Source: Alishewanella longhuensis
GTDB taxonomy: Bacteria; Pseudomonadota; Gammaproteobacteria; Enterobacterales; Alteromonadaceae
Direction: 5' to 3'
Assembly: GCF_014653435.1 (NCBI RefSeq)
Contig: NZ_BNAO01000003.1
Coordinates: 163,712 to 227,711, forward strand
Length of the DNA stretch: 64,000 nt
Part shown: piece after piece, positions 45,791-54,795 of the stretch
Layout: each line of letters begins with the position of its first letter
How positions within the stretch are numbered: the stretch's first letter is position 1
Position numbers and translations under genes: made by a program
The notes under the pieces: model-generated
Told to the model about the DNA's origin: nothing
The model's input: only the letters and a program-made list of their open reading frames with translations
The model's database searches: none

Positions 45791-46975
45791 CTAAACCAGT
45801 TCTACCGCCAGGGCCACACCTTCGCCACCACCAATACACAGTGAGGCAATACCCGTTTTTAAGCCGCGTTGGCGTAACGCATAAATTAACGTCACTAAAA
45901 TACGGGCACCTGAGGCACCAATAGGATGGCCCAGCGCACAGGCGCCGCCATTGACATTCACTTTACTGGCATCTAAGCCAAGCTCGTTAATCGCCAGCAT
46001 GGTTACCATGGCGAAGGCTTCATTGATTTCCCATAAATCAACCTGCTCTTTATCCCAACCCGCTTTGGCCAACACTTTTTGCATAGCGCCAACTGGCGCG
46101 ATGGTGAATAATTCTGGCGCAATAGAATGGGTAGCATGAGCGACAACACGGGCTAAAGGGGTTAATCCCTGAGCTTTAGCGTCCGCTTCACGCATTAATA
46201 CTAGAGCTGCAGCACCGTCAGAAATGGAGCTTGAGTTAGCGGCAGTAATGGTGCCGTCTTTGGCAAAGGCTGGGCGCAGACCAGGGATTTTTTCTGGTTT
46301 GGCATTACCAGGTTGCTCATCAACCTTAAAACTCACCTCGCCTTTACGGGTTTGAAAAGTCACAGGCGTAATTTCTGCTTCAAAAGCACCGCTGTTAATA
46401 GCGGCTTGTGCGCGGGTTAAAGATTCAACGGCATAGGCATCCATTTGCTCACGGCTAATGGCTTTTTCGTTTGCGGTATCTTGCGCAAAACAGCCCATGG
46501 CTTTGCCATCATAGGCATTTTCCAAGCCATCTAACATCATATGATCTTTAATTTGACCATGGCCCATACGGTAACCTGTGCGCGCTTTGTCCAATAAGTA
46601 AGGGGCATTACTCATCGACTCCATGCCGCCAGCAACCACCACGTCAGCACTACCCACTTGTAGTAAATCGGTTGCTAACATTACCGCTTTTAGGCCTGAA
46701 CCACAGACTTTATTAATGGTAGTAGCACCGGCACTTAAGGGTAAGCCCGCTTTTAAGGTTGCTTGCCGCGCTGGCGCCTGACCTAAGCCTGCGGGGAGCA
46801 CATTACCCATAATCACTTCATTAACTTGCTCTGGCTTAATACCGGCTGCCGCCACTGCGGCTTTGATCGATGTTGCACCTAATACTGTAGCGTCAACTTC
46901 CGTTAAGCCACCGGTAAAACCGCCCATGGCAGTGCGTTTCGCAGCGACAATCACTACCGCGTTTTGCTGACTCAT
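45791..46975 (-). CDS. Acetyl-CoA C-acyltransferase (thiolase)
   Basis: A 394-residue thiolase, first gene of the leftward ivd operon. Active-site residues are the nucleophilic Cys in TTINKVCGSGLKAVM, the His in GGACALGHPIGASGARI and the second Cys in SLCIGGGEGVAL. In this setting it should cleave 2-methylacetoacetyl-CoA from isoleucine to propionyl-CoA and acetyl-CoA, and may also act on acetoacetyl-CoA. The ATG at 46975 is chosen; the upstream in-frame ATG adds four residues. A LiuR-like operator lies 53 bases upstream. Confidence 0.93.
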   Translation of the reverse strand: MSQQNAVVIVAAKRTAMGGFTGGLTEVDATVLGATSIKAAVAAAGIKPEQVNEVIMGNVLPAGLGQAPARQATLKAGLPLSAGATTINKVCGSGLKAVMLATDLLQVGSADVVVAGGMESMSNAPYLLDKARTGYRMGHGQIKDHMMLDGLENAYDGKAMGCFAQDTANEKAISREQMDAYAVESLTRAQAAINSGAFEAEITPVTFQTRKGEVSFKVDEQPGNAKPEKIPGLRPAFAKDGTITAANSSSISDGAAALVLMREADAKAQGLTPLARVVAHATHSIAPELFTIAPVGAMQKVLAKAGWDKEQVDLWEINEAFAMVTMLAINELGLDASKVNVNGGACALGHPIGASGARILVTLIYALRQRGLKTGIASLCIGGGEGVALAVELV

Positions 46976-47027
46976 TTTACTCTCCAAAATCGGTATTTAT
47001 GGCTAATGGCGAAGAGACTACACCAAA

Positions 47028-47044
47028 TTTACGTTTACGCCAAC
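47028..47044. promoter_or_regulatory. Candidate LiuR operator for the ivd operon
   Basis: TTTACGTTTACGCCAAC matches the site at 47184-47200 at 14 of 17 positions. It lies 53-69 bases upstream of the thiolase ATG, in the promoter zone of the leftward operon. From memory, LiuR sites of gammaproteobacteria have the form TTTACGTTTACGTAAA, which agrees. Confidence 0.6.
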
Positions 47045-47183
47045 GTCAACATGCTACCACTATGGTATTAACTTGCAAAAAAACGGCTGTTAAATTGTCC
47101 TATAATCGGGGGCAACTTGGCATTTTATCTTTACAGAAATGCTAAGTCATCGCCTTGGCCGCCTGAAAGCATGCGCCCCCTGC

Positions 47184-47212
47184 TTTACCTTTACGTAAAC
47201 TTCACTTATAGT
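47184..47212 (+). promoter_or_regulatory. Candidate liuR promoter with overlapping LiuR operator
   Basis: The 17-mer TTTACCTTTACGTAAAC contains the perfect palindrome TTTACGTAAA (47190-47199). TTTACC (47184-47189) and TATAGT (47207-47212) can serve as -35 and -10 with a 17-base spacer, so the operator fills the spacer as MerR-type regulators require. Transcription would start about 20 bases before the liuR ATG. Confidence 0.6.
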
Positions 47213-47239
47213 TGCCAGCACTTAGTTGGAAGGCATGCC

Positions 47240-47650
47240 ATGAAAGAAAAAGACGATAAAACCTACAGCATCAGCGAGCTATCACGGGAGTTTGATATCA
47301 CTACCCGCAGTATCCGTTTTTACGAAGATCAGGGCTTGCTGACACCGCAACGCAGTGGTCAAACCCGTATCTACAGCAAACGCGATCGGGTACGCCTAAA
47401 ACTGATTCTTCGCGGCAAACGCTTGGGTTTTAGCCTGGCAGAGACCGGACAGTTGTTTGAGCTATACGATGCCGATAAAAGCAGCGTTACTCAGCTTAAT
47501 ACTATGCTAAAGCTGATTGAACATAAAAAAGCCGAGCTACATCAGCAGTTAGACGATATCAAAGTTGTCTTAATGGAATTAGTGACAGTTGAAAAACGTT
47601 GTCGCGAAACCCTTAACGAAGCACAACTACAAAAAACAACATCATCATAA
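47240..47650 (+). CDS. liuR: MerR-family regulator of branched-chain amino acid catabolism
   Basis: A 136-residue transcription factor with an N-terminal winged-helix domain ([20 protein letters not shown], then DQGLLTPQR and [12 protein letters not shown]) and a C-terminal dimerising coiled coil. There is no metal-binding cysteine pattern of MerR or SoxR; the lone Cys near the end is isolated. Position at the head of liuABCDE identifies it as LiuR, which senses branched-chain metabolites. I start at the ATG at 47240 with GGAAGG seven bases upstream; an upstream in-frame ATG would add 41 residues across the promoter. Two operator-like sites flank its promoter region. Confidence 0.9.
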   Translation: MKEKDDKTYSISELSREFDITTRSIRFYEDQGLLTPQRSGQTRIYSKRDRVRLKLILRGKRLGFSLAETGQLFELYDADKSSVTQLNTMLKLIEHKKAELHQQLDDIKVVLMELVTVEKRCRETLNEAQLQKTTSS

Positions 47651-47693
47651 AAATTACACTAATAACGACATAACCAAGCAAAACGGGGTAAGC

Positions 47694-48863
47694 ATGATTA
47701 GTACTTATAAAGGCCTTAATTTCGATTTAGGTGAAACCGTCGATATGATCCGCGAGCAGGTCAATGCCTTTGCCCGTGAAGAAATCGCCCCTCGCGCTGC
47801 CCAGATCGATCATGACAACGCCTTCCCTAATGATTTATGGCGCAAATTTGGCGATCTTGGCCTGCTAGGTATTACCGTTGATGAAAAGTATGGCGGCTCG
47901 GGTTTAGGTTATTTAGAGCATGTTATTGCCATGGAAGAGATCAGCCGCGCCTCGGCTTCGGTAGCCTTATCTTACGGTGCCCACTCTAACCTCTGTGTTA
48001 ACCAGATTTTCCGCAATGGTACTGAAGCCCAAAAACAAAAGTATTTACCAAAGCTCTGCTCAGGCGAGCATATTGGTGCCCTGGCGATGAGTGAACCTAA
48101 TGCCGGTTCAGATGTGGTCAGTATGAAACTGCGCGCCGAAAAACAAGGCGATAAGTACATTCTTAACGGCAACAAAATGTGGATCACCAATGGTCCAGAT
48201 GCCCATACCTATGTAATTTACGCCAAAACCGATGTTAACGCTGGCTCAAAAGGTATTACTGCTTTTATTGTGGAGCGTGGTTTTAAAGGCTTTTCGCAAG
48301 CGCAAAAACTCGACAAGCTGGGCATGCGCGGCTCGAATACCTGCGAGTTGGTGTTCGAAGATTGTGAAGTGCCAGCAGAAAACGTATTAGGCGAAGTTGG
48401 TCGTGGTGTGCAGGTATTGATGAGCGGCCTGGATTACGAGCGTGTGGTACTAGCGGCGGGCCCACTTGGCATTATGCAAGCGTGTATGGATGTGGTTGTG
48501 CCTTATATCCACGATCGTAAGCAATTTGGCCAATCGATTGGTGAATTCCAATTAGTACAAGGCAAAGTAGCCGATATGTATACCCGGATGAATGCGGCAC
48601 GCTCTTACGTGTATATGGTGGCGAAATCGTGCGATCGCGGTGAAACCACCCGTAAAGATGCCGCTGGCGTTATTTTGTATGCGGCCGAGCTCGCCACACA
48701 AATGGCGCTGGATGCTATCCAGTTATTAGGTGGCAATGGCTATATCAACGAATACCCCACCGGCCGCTTATTACGCGATGCCAAGCTGTACGAAATTGGC
48801 GCGGGGACCTCTGAAATTCGCCGTATGCTAATTGGCCGCGAGCTGTTTATCGAGTCGAATTAA
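47694..48863 (+). CDS. liuA: Isovaleryl-CoA dehydrogenase
   Basis: First committed step of leucine breakdown: isovaleryl-CoA to 3-methylcrotonyl-CoA. The 389-residue flavoprotein has [20 protein letters not shown], the [10 protein letters not shown] loop and the catalytic Glu in [17 protein letters not shown], the internal position specific to isovaleryl-CoA dehydrogenases. [20 protein letters not shown] closes the fold. The ATG at 47694 is chosen because the longer frame overlaps liuR with low-complexity residues. liuB starts one base after the stop. Confidence 0.95.
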   Translation: MISTYKGLNFDLGETVDMIREQVNAFAREEIAPRAAQIDHDNAFPNDLWRKFGDLGLLGITVDEKYGGSGLGYLEHVIAMEEISRASASVALSYGAHSNLCVNQIFRNGTEAQKQKYLPKLCSGEHIGALAMSEPNAGSDVVSMKLRAEKQGDKYILNGNKMWITNGPDAHTYVIYAKTDVNAGSKGITAFIVERGFKGFSQAQKLDKLGMRGSNTCELVFEDCEVPAENVLGEVGRGVQVLMSGLDYERVVLAAGPLGIMQACMDVVVPYIHDRKQFGQSIGEFQLVQGKVADMYTRMNAARSYVYMVAKSCDRGETTRKDAAGVILYAAELATQMALDAIQLLGGNGYINEYPTGRLLRDAKLYEIGAGTSEIRRMLIGRELFIESN

Positions 48864-48864
48864 C

Positions 48865-50472
48865 ATGACTAAAATTCACAGCAAAATTAATCCTCGCAGC
48901 GAGGAGTTTCAGAAAAATACCGCCGCCATGCAGGCGGTGGTGGATGATCTGAACAGCAAAGTACGGCAAATTAAACTGGGCGGCGGCGAAAGCTTAATCG
49001 CCCGCCATGTTTCGCGTGGCAAGTTGTTCGCGCGTGACAGGGTACAAAAACTGCTGGACCCCGGTTCACCCTTTCTAGAAATTGGCCAGTTTGCCGCCTG
49101 GCAATGCTATGAAGACTACGTGCCTGCTGCGGGCGTGGTCGCCGGTATTGGCCGTGTTAATGGCGTGGAGTGCATGATAGTCGCTAACGATGCCACGGTA
49201 AAAGGCGGTACTTACTACCCGCTTACCGTGAAAAAGCATTTACGTGCCCAAGAAATTGCTGAGCGCTGCCATCTGCCCTGTATTTATTTAGTGGATTCTG
49301 GCGGTGCCAACCTACCACGGCAAGATGATGTGTTCCCCGATAAGCTGCACTTTGGCCGCATCTTCTTTAATCAGGCCAATATGTCAGCCAAAGGTATTCC
49401 ACAAATCGCCGCGGTAATGGGCTTGTGTACTGCGGGCGGTGCTTATGTGCCAGCCATGGCCGACGAGAGTATTATCGTCAAAGATCAAGGCACCATTTTC
49501 TTAGCCGGCCCACCGCTGGTAAAAGCCGCGACCGGTGAAGAAGTGTCTGCCGAAGAGCTAGGCGGCGCTGACGTGCACTGCAAGATCTCTGGCGTAGCCG
49601 ATCACTACGCATTAAACGATGAACACGCCTTACAACTGGCGCGTAATGCCGTTTCACGCTTAAACCGCCCTGCGCCAGCTCAACTGGATGTTAAGCCAAC
49701 TGAAGAGCCTTTATACGACGCCAAAGAGTTGTACGGCATTGTCGGCACCGACTTACGTAAACCTTTCGATGTAAAAGAAGTGATCGCCCGTATTGTCGAT
49801 GGCTCAGATTTTGACGAGTTTAAACAATACTACGGCGCTACCTTGGTCTGTGGTTTTGCACGCATTTTCGGCTATCCTGTGGGCATTGTCGCCAATAATG
49901 GGATCTTATTCTCTGAATCGGCGCAAAAAGGCGCGCATTTTATTGAGCTGTGTGCCCAGCGCAAAATCCCGTTGTTGTTCTTACAAAATATCACCGGCTT
50001 TATGGTCGGCAAAAAGTACGAAGCTGAGGGTATTGCCAAGCACGGTGCCAAGATGGTGATGGCGGTGAGCTGCGCCAAGGTGCCGAAGTTTACGGTATTA
50101 ATTGGCGGCAGTTATGGTGCAGGTAACTACGGCATGTGCGGCCGTGCTTATGATCCAACGATGATGTGGATGTGGCCAAATGCGCGCATTTCCGTGATGG
50201 GCGGCGAGCAAGCCGCTGGGGTGATGGCGCAGGTTACGAAAGATGGTTTAGCGCGTAAGGGTGAAACTTTGTCGGCAGAGGCTGAAAAGGCGTTAAAGCA
50301 GCCGATTATTGAGCAGTATGAGCAGCAAGGGCATCCGTATTACGCCAGTGCGCGGCTGTGGGATGATGGCATTATCGATCCGGCACAAACGCGAATGACG
50401 GTGGGTTTGGCGCTTGCGGCAGCATTAAATGCGCCGATTGAAGAGAGTCGTTTTGGTGTGTTTAGGATGTAA
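48865..50472 (+). CDS. liuB: Methylcrotonyl-CoA carboxylase beta (carboxyltransferase) subunit
   Basis: Transfers the carboxyl group from biotin to 3-methylcrotonyl-CoA. The 535-residue protein has the carboxyltransferase N-domain ([53 protein letters not shown]) and C-domain ([57 protein letters not shown]). It works with the biotin subunit LiuD. The ATG at 48865 follows the liuA stop by one base, so translation is probably coupled. Unusually, 1.4 kb of structured repeats separates it from liuC. Confidence 0.96.
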   Translation: MTKIHSKINPRSEEFQKNTAAMQAVVDDLNSKVRQIKLGGGESLIARHVSRGKLFARDRVQKLLDPGSPFLEIGQFAAWQCYEDYVPAAGVVAGIGRVNGVECMIVANDATVKGGTYYPLTVKKHLRAQEIAERCHLPCIYLVDSGGANLPRQDDVFPDKLHFGRIFFNQANMSAKGIPQIAAVMGLCTAGGAYVPAMADESIIVKDQGTIFLAGPPLVKAATGEEVSAEELGGADVHCKISGVADHYALNDEHALQLARNAVSRLNRPAPAQLDVKPTEEPLYDAKELYGIVGTDLRKPFDVKEVIARIVDGSDFDEFKQYYGATLVCGFARIFGYPVGIVANNGILFSESAQKGAHFIELCAQRKIPLLFLQNITGFMVGKKYEAEGIAKHGAKMVMAVSCAKVPKFTVLIGGSYGAGNYGMCGRAYDPTMMWMWPNARISVMGGEQAAGVMAQVTKDGLARKGETLSAEAEKALKQPIIEQYEQQGHPYYASARLWDDGIIDPAQTRMTVGLALAAALNAPIEESRFGVFRM

Positions 50473-50596
50473 TTGTCCGTTTGATGCTCCGGATAGGAAC
50501 TGGCTTAGCCGTTAGTTTCAGCAGAGTTTAGAACGGTGCAACGCTCTTAACTGGGTAGAAATTTAAAACGGTGATTTCTTAGAGATCGCTTAAAGC

Positions 50597-50698
50597 GAAA
50601 CGCCAGACTGCTTGCGCTTCTATAAGTGAGATTAAACCGAAACGCCAGGCTGCTTGCGCTTCTATGAGTGAGATTGAATCGAAACGCCAGGCTGCTTG
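50597..50698 (+). repeat. 42-bp tandem repeat, about 2.4 copies
   Basis: Units at 50597-50638 and 50639-50680 start GAAACGCCAG, continue with CTGCTTGCGCTTCTAT and differ at four or five positions. A partial third unit runs into the outer stem of module A1. The repeated part includes the 5' edge of module A, as if the edge had been copied repeatedly. Confidence 0.9.
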
Positions 50699-50802
50699 AA
50701 GCCGATATTGCACACAAAGACGCCGTGAACCCTTCCATGGGGGCTCCTGTCCGGCATCCATGCCGGACACGCTTTGTTTAGCAATATCGGCTCGCTGCCT
50801 GG
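50687..50802 (+). repeat. Cruciform module A1
   Basis: Outer stem CCAGG...GATATTGC pairs with GCAATATC...CCTGG, and the inner stem is ACAAAG / CTTTGT. A short arm is centred on TTCCATGG. The apical hairpin is TGTCCGGCAT-CC-ATGCCGGACA (50748-50769). Confidence 0.88.
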
Positions 50803-50863
50803 CTGCGAAAGGATACTTTATAGGCTCGCAGTTAGCTTCTGTGAGTAAGTTTGAACCGAACCG

Positions 50864-50980
50864 CTAGGCTGCTTGCAGCCGATAATGCACACCAGGCCGC
50901 CGTGAATCCTTCCCTGGAGGCTTATCCTTTCGCATCCATGCGAAAGACGCCTGGTTTAGCATTATCGACTCGCTGCCTAG
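50864..50980 (+). repeat. Cruciform module A2
   Basis: Same architecture as A1 but with paired changes in each helix: CTAGG / CCTAG, GATAATGC / GCATTATC, ACCAGG / CCTGGT, short arm CCTTCCCTGGAGG, apical hairpin CTTTCGCAT-CC-ATGCGAAAG (50927-50946). Nearly identical to A3. Confidence 0.88.
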
Positions 50981-51075
50981 CTGCGTAAGTTTTATTTACT
51001 AGCTAGCGGCAAGTTCAATACCAAAGCTTTGCTGCAGTCTAGTGGTGCATTCTCGGATGCACGACAATCGAACGA

Positions 51076-51266
51076 GGTGGTAAACGCATAGTACACTTTG
51101 CTCGGGGAGGTGTTTTTCATGGATGAAAAACAGACAAATTCGTCGGGAACGAATTTGAACAGCGCTTGCGCTGGCCCGAAGGGCAAACTTCAGGAAGAAG
51201 TTTGTAACCGCACATGGATGGGTTCACGGCGTCCCTCGACAAAGTTGTACGGCGCGTTTAGCCACC
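51076..51266 (-). repeat. Cruciform module B1 with extra hairpin chain
   Basis: Outer stem from GGTGGTAAACGC to GCGTTTAGCCACC, imperfect but long. Inside are hairpin TGTTTTTCAT-GG-ATGAAAAACA (51111-51132) and then four more perfect hairpins in series: 51135-51157, 51160-51173, 51174-51184 and 51184-51204. Read on the minus strand it matches the core of module A. Confidence 0.88.
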
Positions 51267-51319
51267 GGATGCACCAATCTTGAACCTGCATAAGCCTAAA
51301 TAACAGCAGATTCAAGATT

Positions 51320-51726
51320 GGTGCAACGCCCTTAACTGGGTCGTTATTTAAAACAGTGGCTTCGAAGGGAGCGCTTAAACCGAAACGCTAGGCTGCTTAC
51401 AGCCGATAATGCACACCAGGCCGCCGTGAATCCTTCCCTGGAGGCTTATCCTTTCGCATCCATGCGAAAGACGCCTGGTTTAGCATTATCGACTCGCTGC
51501 CTAGCTGCATAAGTTTTATTTACTAGCTCGCAGTATGCTCAATGCCAGAGACTTACTGCAGGCTAGAGGTGCACTTGGGTATTCACAAGAAGCGAACGAG
51601 GTGGTAAACGCATAGTACACTTTGCTCGGGGACCTGTTTGGCATGGATGCCAAACAAGAGCGTACATGGACGTATCCACAGCGTGCCCCGACAAAGTTGT
51701 ACGACGCGTTTAGCCACCGGATGCAC
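51320..51726 (+). repeat. Composite structured repeat unit R2 (modules A3 and B2)
   Basis: A minimal 407-bp composite: start GGTGCAACGCCC, leader CTTAACTGGGTCG, A3 (51388-51504), spacer of about 95 bases, B2 (51600-51718), end GGATGCAC. B2 lacks the extra hairpin chain and has apical hairpin TGTTTGGCAT-GG-ATGCCAAACA (51635-51656) and short arm GTACATGGACGTAT. Confidence 0.87.
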
Positions 51727-51778
51727 AAAACTAGAATTTATTTAACTCAATAAACAGTAGCTTAGATGGAATCATCCG

Positions 51779-51829
51779 CAGCGTGCCCCGACAAAGTTGT
51801 ACGGCGCGCTTAGCCACCGGATGCACCAA
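51779..51829. repeat. Fragment of the 3' half of module B
   Basis: CAGCGTGCCCCG through GCCACCGGATGCACC repeats the last 50 bases of B2 only 53 bases downstream of it. It ends about 48 bases before the liuC start. Confidence 0.85.
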
Positions 51830-51876
51830 ATTAGAGCCATACAATAGAATTTGGCAAAAACGGAGCGACATCAACC

Positions 51877-52662
51877 ATGACTCTACAGTATACCGAAGTA
51901 ACCATAGACCCCCGCGGTGTCGCCAGTTTAGTGTTAAACCGCCCCGAGGTGCACAACGCCTTTGACGATCTGATGATCGCCGAGCTTATCGCCCAGCTTG
52001 ACAGCCTCGCTGCTGACAACCGAGTCAAAGTGTTAGTACTAAAATCCAACGGCAAAAACTTCTCCGCCGGTGCCGATCTCAACTGGATGCGCTCGATGGC
52101 GAAAAAAGACTATCAGCAAAACCTCGACGACGCCGCCGGACTCGCTAGTCTGATGCACAAACTGGATACCTTCCCCAAACCCACGCTAGTGCTAGTGCAA
52201 GGCGCCGCCTTTGGTGGTGCTGTGGGTTTAGTCGCATGCTGTGATATCGCCCTTGCTGAGGAAAATGCCAGCTTTTGTTTAAGCGAAGTCAAAATAGGCT
52301 TAATCCCAGCCGTGATCAGTCCCTATGTTATGCGCGCTTTAGGCGAGCGGCAATCGCGCCGTTATTTTTTAACCGCCGAACGCTTTAACGCAACCACCGC
52401 TGCAACCTTAGGCTTAGTGCATCAAGTGGTTAGCAACGATACCTTGGAAAACCAGGCTGAGCCGCTGGTGCAAGCACTACTGCAAAATAGCCCAGCCGCG
52501 GTCAGTGCCGCTAAAAACTTATTACAGCAGATTTACAATAAAAACATTAACAACGAGGTTATTGCGCACACCACGCAAGCCATTGCAGAAATTCGTGTAT
52601 CAGCAGAAGGCCAGGAAGGGCTTAGCGCCTTTTTAGAAAAACGAAAACCAAACTGGTTATAA
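51877..52662 (+). CDS. liuC: Methylglutaconyl-CoA hydratase (enoyl-CoA hydratase family)
   Basis: Hydrates 3-methylglutaconyl-CoA to HMG-CoA in leucine breakdown. The 261-residue crotonase-fold protein has NFSAGADLNWMRSMA and VQGAAFGGAVGLVACCDIA for the oxyanion hole. The catalytic Glu residues lie in SEVKIGLIPAVISPYVM. A GGAG site precedes the ATG. The gene is normally a few bases after liuB; here repeats R1, R2 and a fragment lie between, so it may depend on read-through or on a promoter of its own. liuD follows after 147 bases. Confidence 0.9.
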   Translation: MTLQYTEVTIDPRGVASLVLNRPEVHNAFDDLMIAELIAQLDSLAADNRVKVLVLKSNGKNFSAGADLNWMRSMAKKDYQQNLDDAAGLASLMHKLDTFPKPTLVLVQGAAFGGAVGLVACCDIALAEENASFCLSEVKIGLIPAVISPYVMRALGERQSRRYFLTAERFNATTAATLGLVHQVVSNDTLENQAEPLVQALLQNSPAAVSAAKNLLQQIYNKNINNEVIAHTTQAIAEIRVSAEGQEGLSAFLEKRKPNWL

Positions 52663-52809
52663 ACCCAACGCATGGCAAATGTCGCTAAGCTACAGCCAGG
52701 TCAAGCGTGCAGGTTTTACTCAAGCAGATACGCAAACTCATTATAACTCTACCGGCAAACTCGTATGCCAAGTGCAGCGAAACCGGTCAAATCAGCAGGA
52801 TAAGAAAGT

Positions 52810-54795
52810 ATGTTCCGTAAAATACTTATTGCTAACCGCGGCGAGATCGCTTGTCGGGTGATAGAAACCGCACATAAACTCGGGATCCGTTGCGTAGCCG
52901 TCTATTCAGAAGCCGATGCCAATGCCCGCCATGTGCGGATGGCCGATGAAGCCTTTTTACTTGGCCCCGCTGCCAGCAAGGATTCTTATCTGCGTGCCGA
53001 TAAAATTCTCGCCATTGCCAAACAAAGCGGCGCTGAGGCCATTCACCCAGGCTATGGCTTTTTATCCGAGAATGAAGAGTTTGCCAAAGCCTGTGAAGAC
53101 GCTGGCGTGGTATTTATTGGCCCACCAGTAGCGGCTATTGCGGCCATGGGCTCGAAAAGCGCCGCGAAAAAAATTATGCACGGCGCTGGAGTGCCTTTAG
53201 TACCAGGTTACCATGGTGACGATCAAACTGATGCCGTGTTAAAAGCCGAATCGGCAAAAATTGGCTATCCACAATTATTAAAAGCGGCTTATGGTGGCGG
53301 TGGTAAAGGCATGCGCGTGGTATGGCAAGCCGATGAGTTTGATGCTGCGCTCGCCAGTGCCCGCCGTGAAGCCAAAGCCGGTTTTGGTAACGATAAAATG
53401 CTGCTGGAGCGTTATCTCACTAAACCACGCCATATTGAAATTCAGGTTTTCGCTGACAACCACGGCAATGCCGTGTACTTAGCCGAGCGTGATTGTTCCA
53501 TTCAACGGCGCCATCAAAAAGTGATTGAAGAAGCCCCGGCCCCAAGTTTTAGCACAGCGCAGCGCCAAGCCATGGGTGAAGCTGCCGTAAAAGCCGCTAA
53601 AGCCATTGATTACCGTGGTGCCGGTACGGTTGAGTTTTTATTTGATGAAGACGGTTCTTTCTATTTTATGGAAATGAACACACGCTTGCAGGTTGAGCAT
53701 CCGGTGACCGAGATGATCACGGGTCAGGATTTAGTGCAGTGGCAATTACTGGTCGCGGCAGGCGAGCCACTGCCACTGACACAAGCGCAAGTACAATTAG
53801 ATGGCCATGCCATTGAAGTGCGGGTGTATGCAGAAGATCCGGATAACGACTTTTTACCCGCTACCGGCAAACTGACCTATTTACGCCAACCCGAAGCCAG
53901 CCGCAATGTGCGGGTAGATACCGGTGTGGTTGAGCATGATGAGGTGAGCCCCTACTACGATCCGATGATTGCCAAACTGATTGTCTGGGATGAAAGCCGT
54001 GATCGTGCCATTAGCCGCATGTTACGCGCTTTAGATGATTACCGCATTGCCGGAGTCACCACTAACCTTGGTTTCTTAACCAGCTTAGTTGAGCACCCAG
54101 CGTTTAAAGCAGCGGAGCTTGATACCAACTTTATTAATAAGCATCAGCAAAGCTTGTTTGCTCCTGCGCATAGCCAAGAGAATCAAGCGCTGATTTTGGC
54201 AGCACTTTTTATCGTTGCGAAAAAACAAACGCAACAGCTCGCGCAAGCGACCAACAGCCCTTGGCAGTTTAATCATGGTTGGCGGCTGAACGAAACCGCG
54301 ACACTCAAGCTCGATTTGCAAATGGGCGAAACTAAGCATGCGCTTAGCATTGCACAACAGCAACAGCAGATGACAGTTACGCTCGCGCAGCAGCTATTCG
54401 ATTGCCAAGTTAACTTGGCTGGCGACGAGCTAAGCGCGGTGATTGCTGGGCATCGCATGAAGGTGCGGGTAAGCCAATATCAAGACACCATTAGCATTTT
54501 TATCAAGCATCAACGTTATGACATTGTTTATCAGACCGAAGTGACCACCGCCGTTGATGGCGCTGATCACGCCGGCAGCTTAACCGCGCCAATGAATGGC
54601 ACTATCGTCGCTGTGCTTTGCAGTGAAAACCAAAGCGTCAAAGCCGGTGAAACGCTGGTGATTATGGAAGCGATGAAAATGGAATATGCCATTAAAGCGC
54701 CAAAAGATGGCGTGGTTAAAGCAGTATTTTATGCTGCTGGCGATTTAGTTAAAGATGGCGCTGAGCTAGTCGATTTTTGTGCGGAGGAGGCATGA
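52810..54795 (+). CDS. liuD: Methylcrotonyl-CoA carboxylase alpha (biotin carboxylase/carrier) subunit
   Basis: ATP-dependent carboxylation of biotin for the LiuB reaction. The 661 residues include the biotin carboxylase N-domain ([15 protein letters not shown]), the ATP-grasp with glycine loop [27 protein letters not shown] in the active site, and a C-terminal biotinyl domain. The biotinylated lysine is in MEAMKMEY (about residue 622). Length matches MccA proteins. The stop overlaps the liuE start (ATGA). Confidence 0.96.
   Translation: MFRKILIANRGEIACRVIETAHKLGIRCVAVYSEADANARHVRMADEAFLLGPAASKDSYLRADKILAIAKQSGAEAIHPGYGFLSENEEFAKACEDAGVVFIGPPVAAIAAMGSKSAAKKIMHGAGVPLVPGYHGDDQTDAVLKAESAKIGYPQLLKAAYGGGGKGMRVVWQADEFDAALASARREAKAGFGNDKMLLERYLTKPRHIEIQVFADNHGNAVYLAERDCSIQRRHQKVIEEAPAPSFSTAQRQAMGEAAVKAAKAIDYRGAGTVEFLFDEDGSFYFMEMNTRLQVEHPVTEMITGQDLVQWQLLVAAGEPLPLTQAQVQLDGHAIEVRVYAEDPDNDFLPATGKLTYLRQPEASRNVRVDTGVVEHDEVSPYYDPMIAKLIVWDESRDRAISRMLRALDDYRIAGVTTNLGFLTSLVEHPAFKAAELDTNFINKHQQSLFAPAHSQENQALILAALFIVAKKQTQQLAQATNSPWQFNHGWRLNETATLKLDLQMGETKHALSIAQQQQQMTVTLAQQLFDCQVNLAGDELSAVIAGHRMKVRVSQYQDTISIFIKHQRYDIVYQTEVTTAVDGADHAGSLTAPMNGTIVAVLCSENQSVKAGETLVIMEAMKMEYAIKAPKDGVVKAVFYAAGDLVKDGAELVDFCAEEA

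Larger units (their letters stand above)
50535..51275 (+). repeat. Composite structured repeat unit R1 (modules A1, A2, B1)
   Basis: The unit begins GGTGCAACGC (50535) and ends GGATGCACC (51275), so its ends are short inverted repeats. Order: conserved leader with CTTAACTGGGTAG, 42-bp tandem repeats, A1 (50687-50802), a second leader-like stretch, A2 (50864-50980), a spacer, then B1 (51076-51266) in inverted orientation. It fills most of the space between liuB and liuC. Short reading frames inside it are not genes. Confidence 0.85.

Noticed and set aside
47117-47239. Extended N terminus for LiuR
   Set aside because: The added 41 residues would cross the promoter and operator. The MerR domain starts right after the ATG at 47240, which has GGAAGG upstream.
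50547-50738. Minus-strand frame with a threefold SSLAFRF peptide repeat
   Set aside because: It is the translation of the 42-bp tandem repeat and the edge of module A1; there is no ribosome site and no gene-like composition.
51098-51283. Reading frame starting MDEKQTNSSGTNLNS inside repeat B1, with a near-identical copy at 56034-56234
   Set aside because: It lies wholly in the hairpin chain of module B. The similarity of the copies is explained by the DNA repeat, and the frame is lost in B2 and B4.
50687-51726. Idea that the cruciform repeats are integron attC sites
   Set aside because: They are palindromic and of similar size, but the conserved attC ends (RYYYAAC and GTTRRRY) are not present at the stem bases, and no integrase or promoterless cassettes accompany them.
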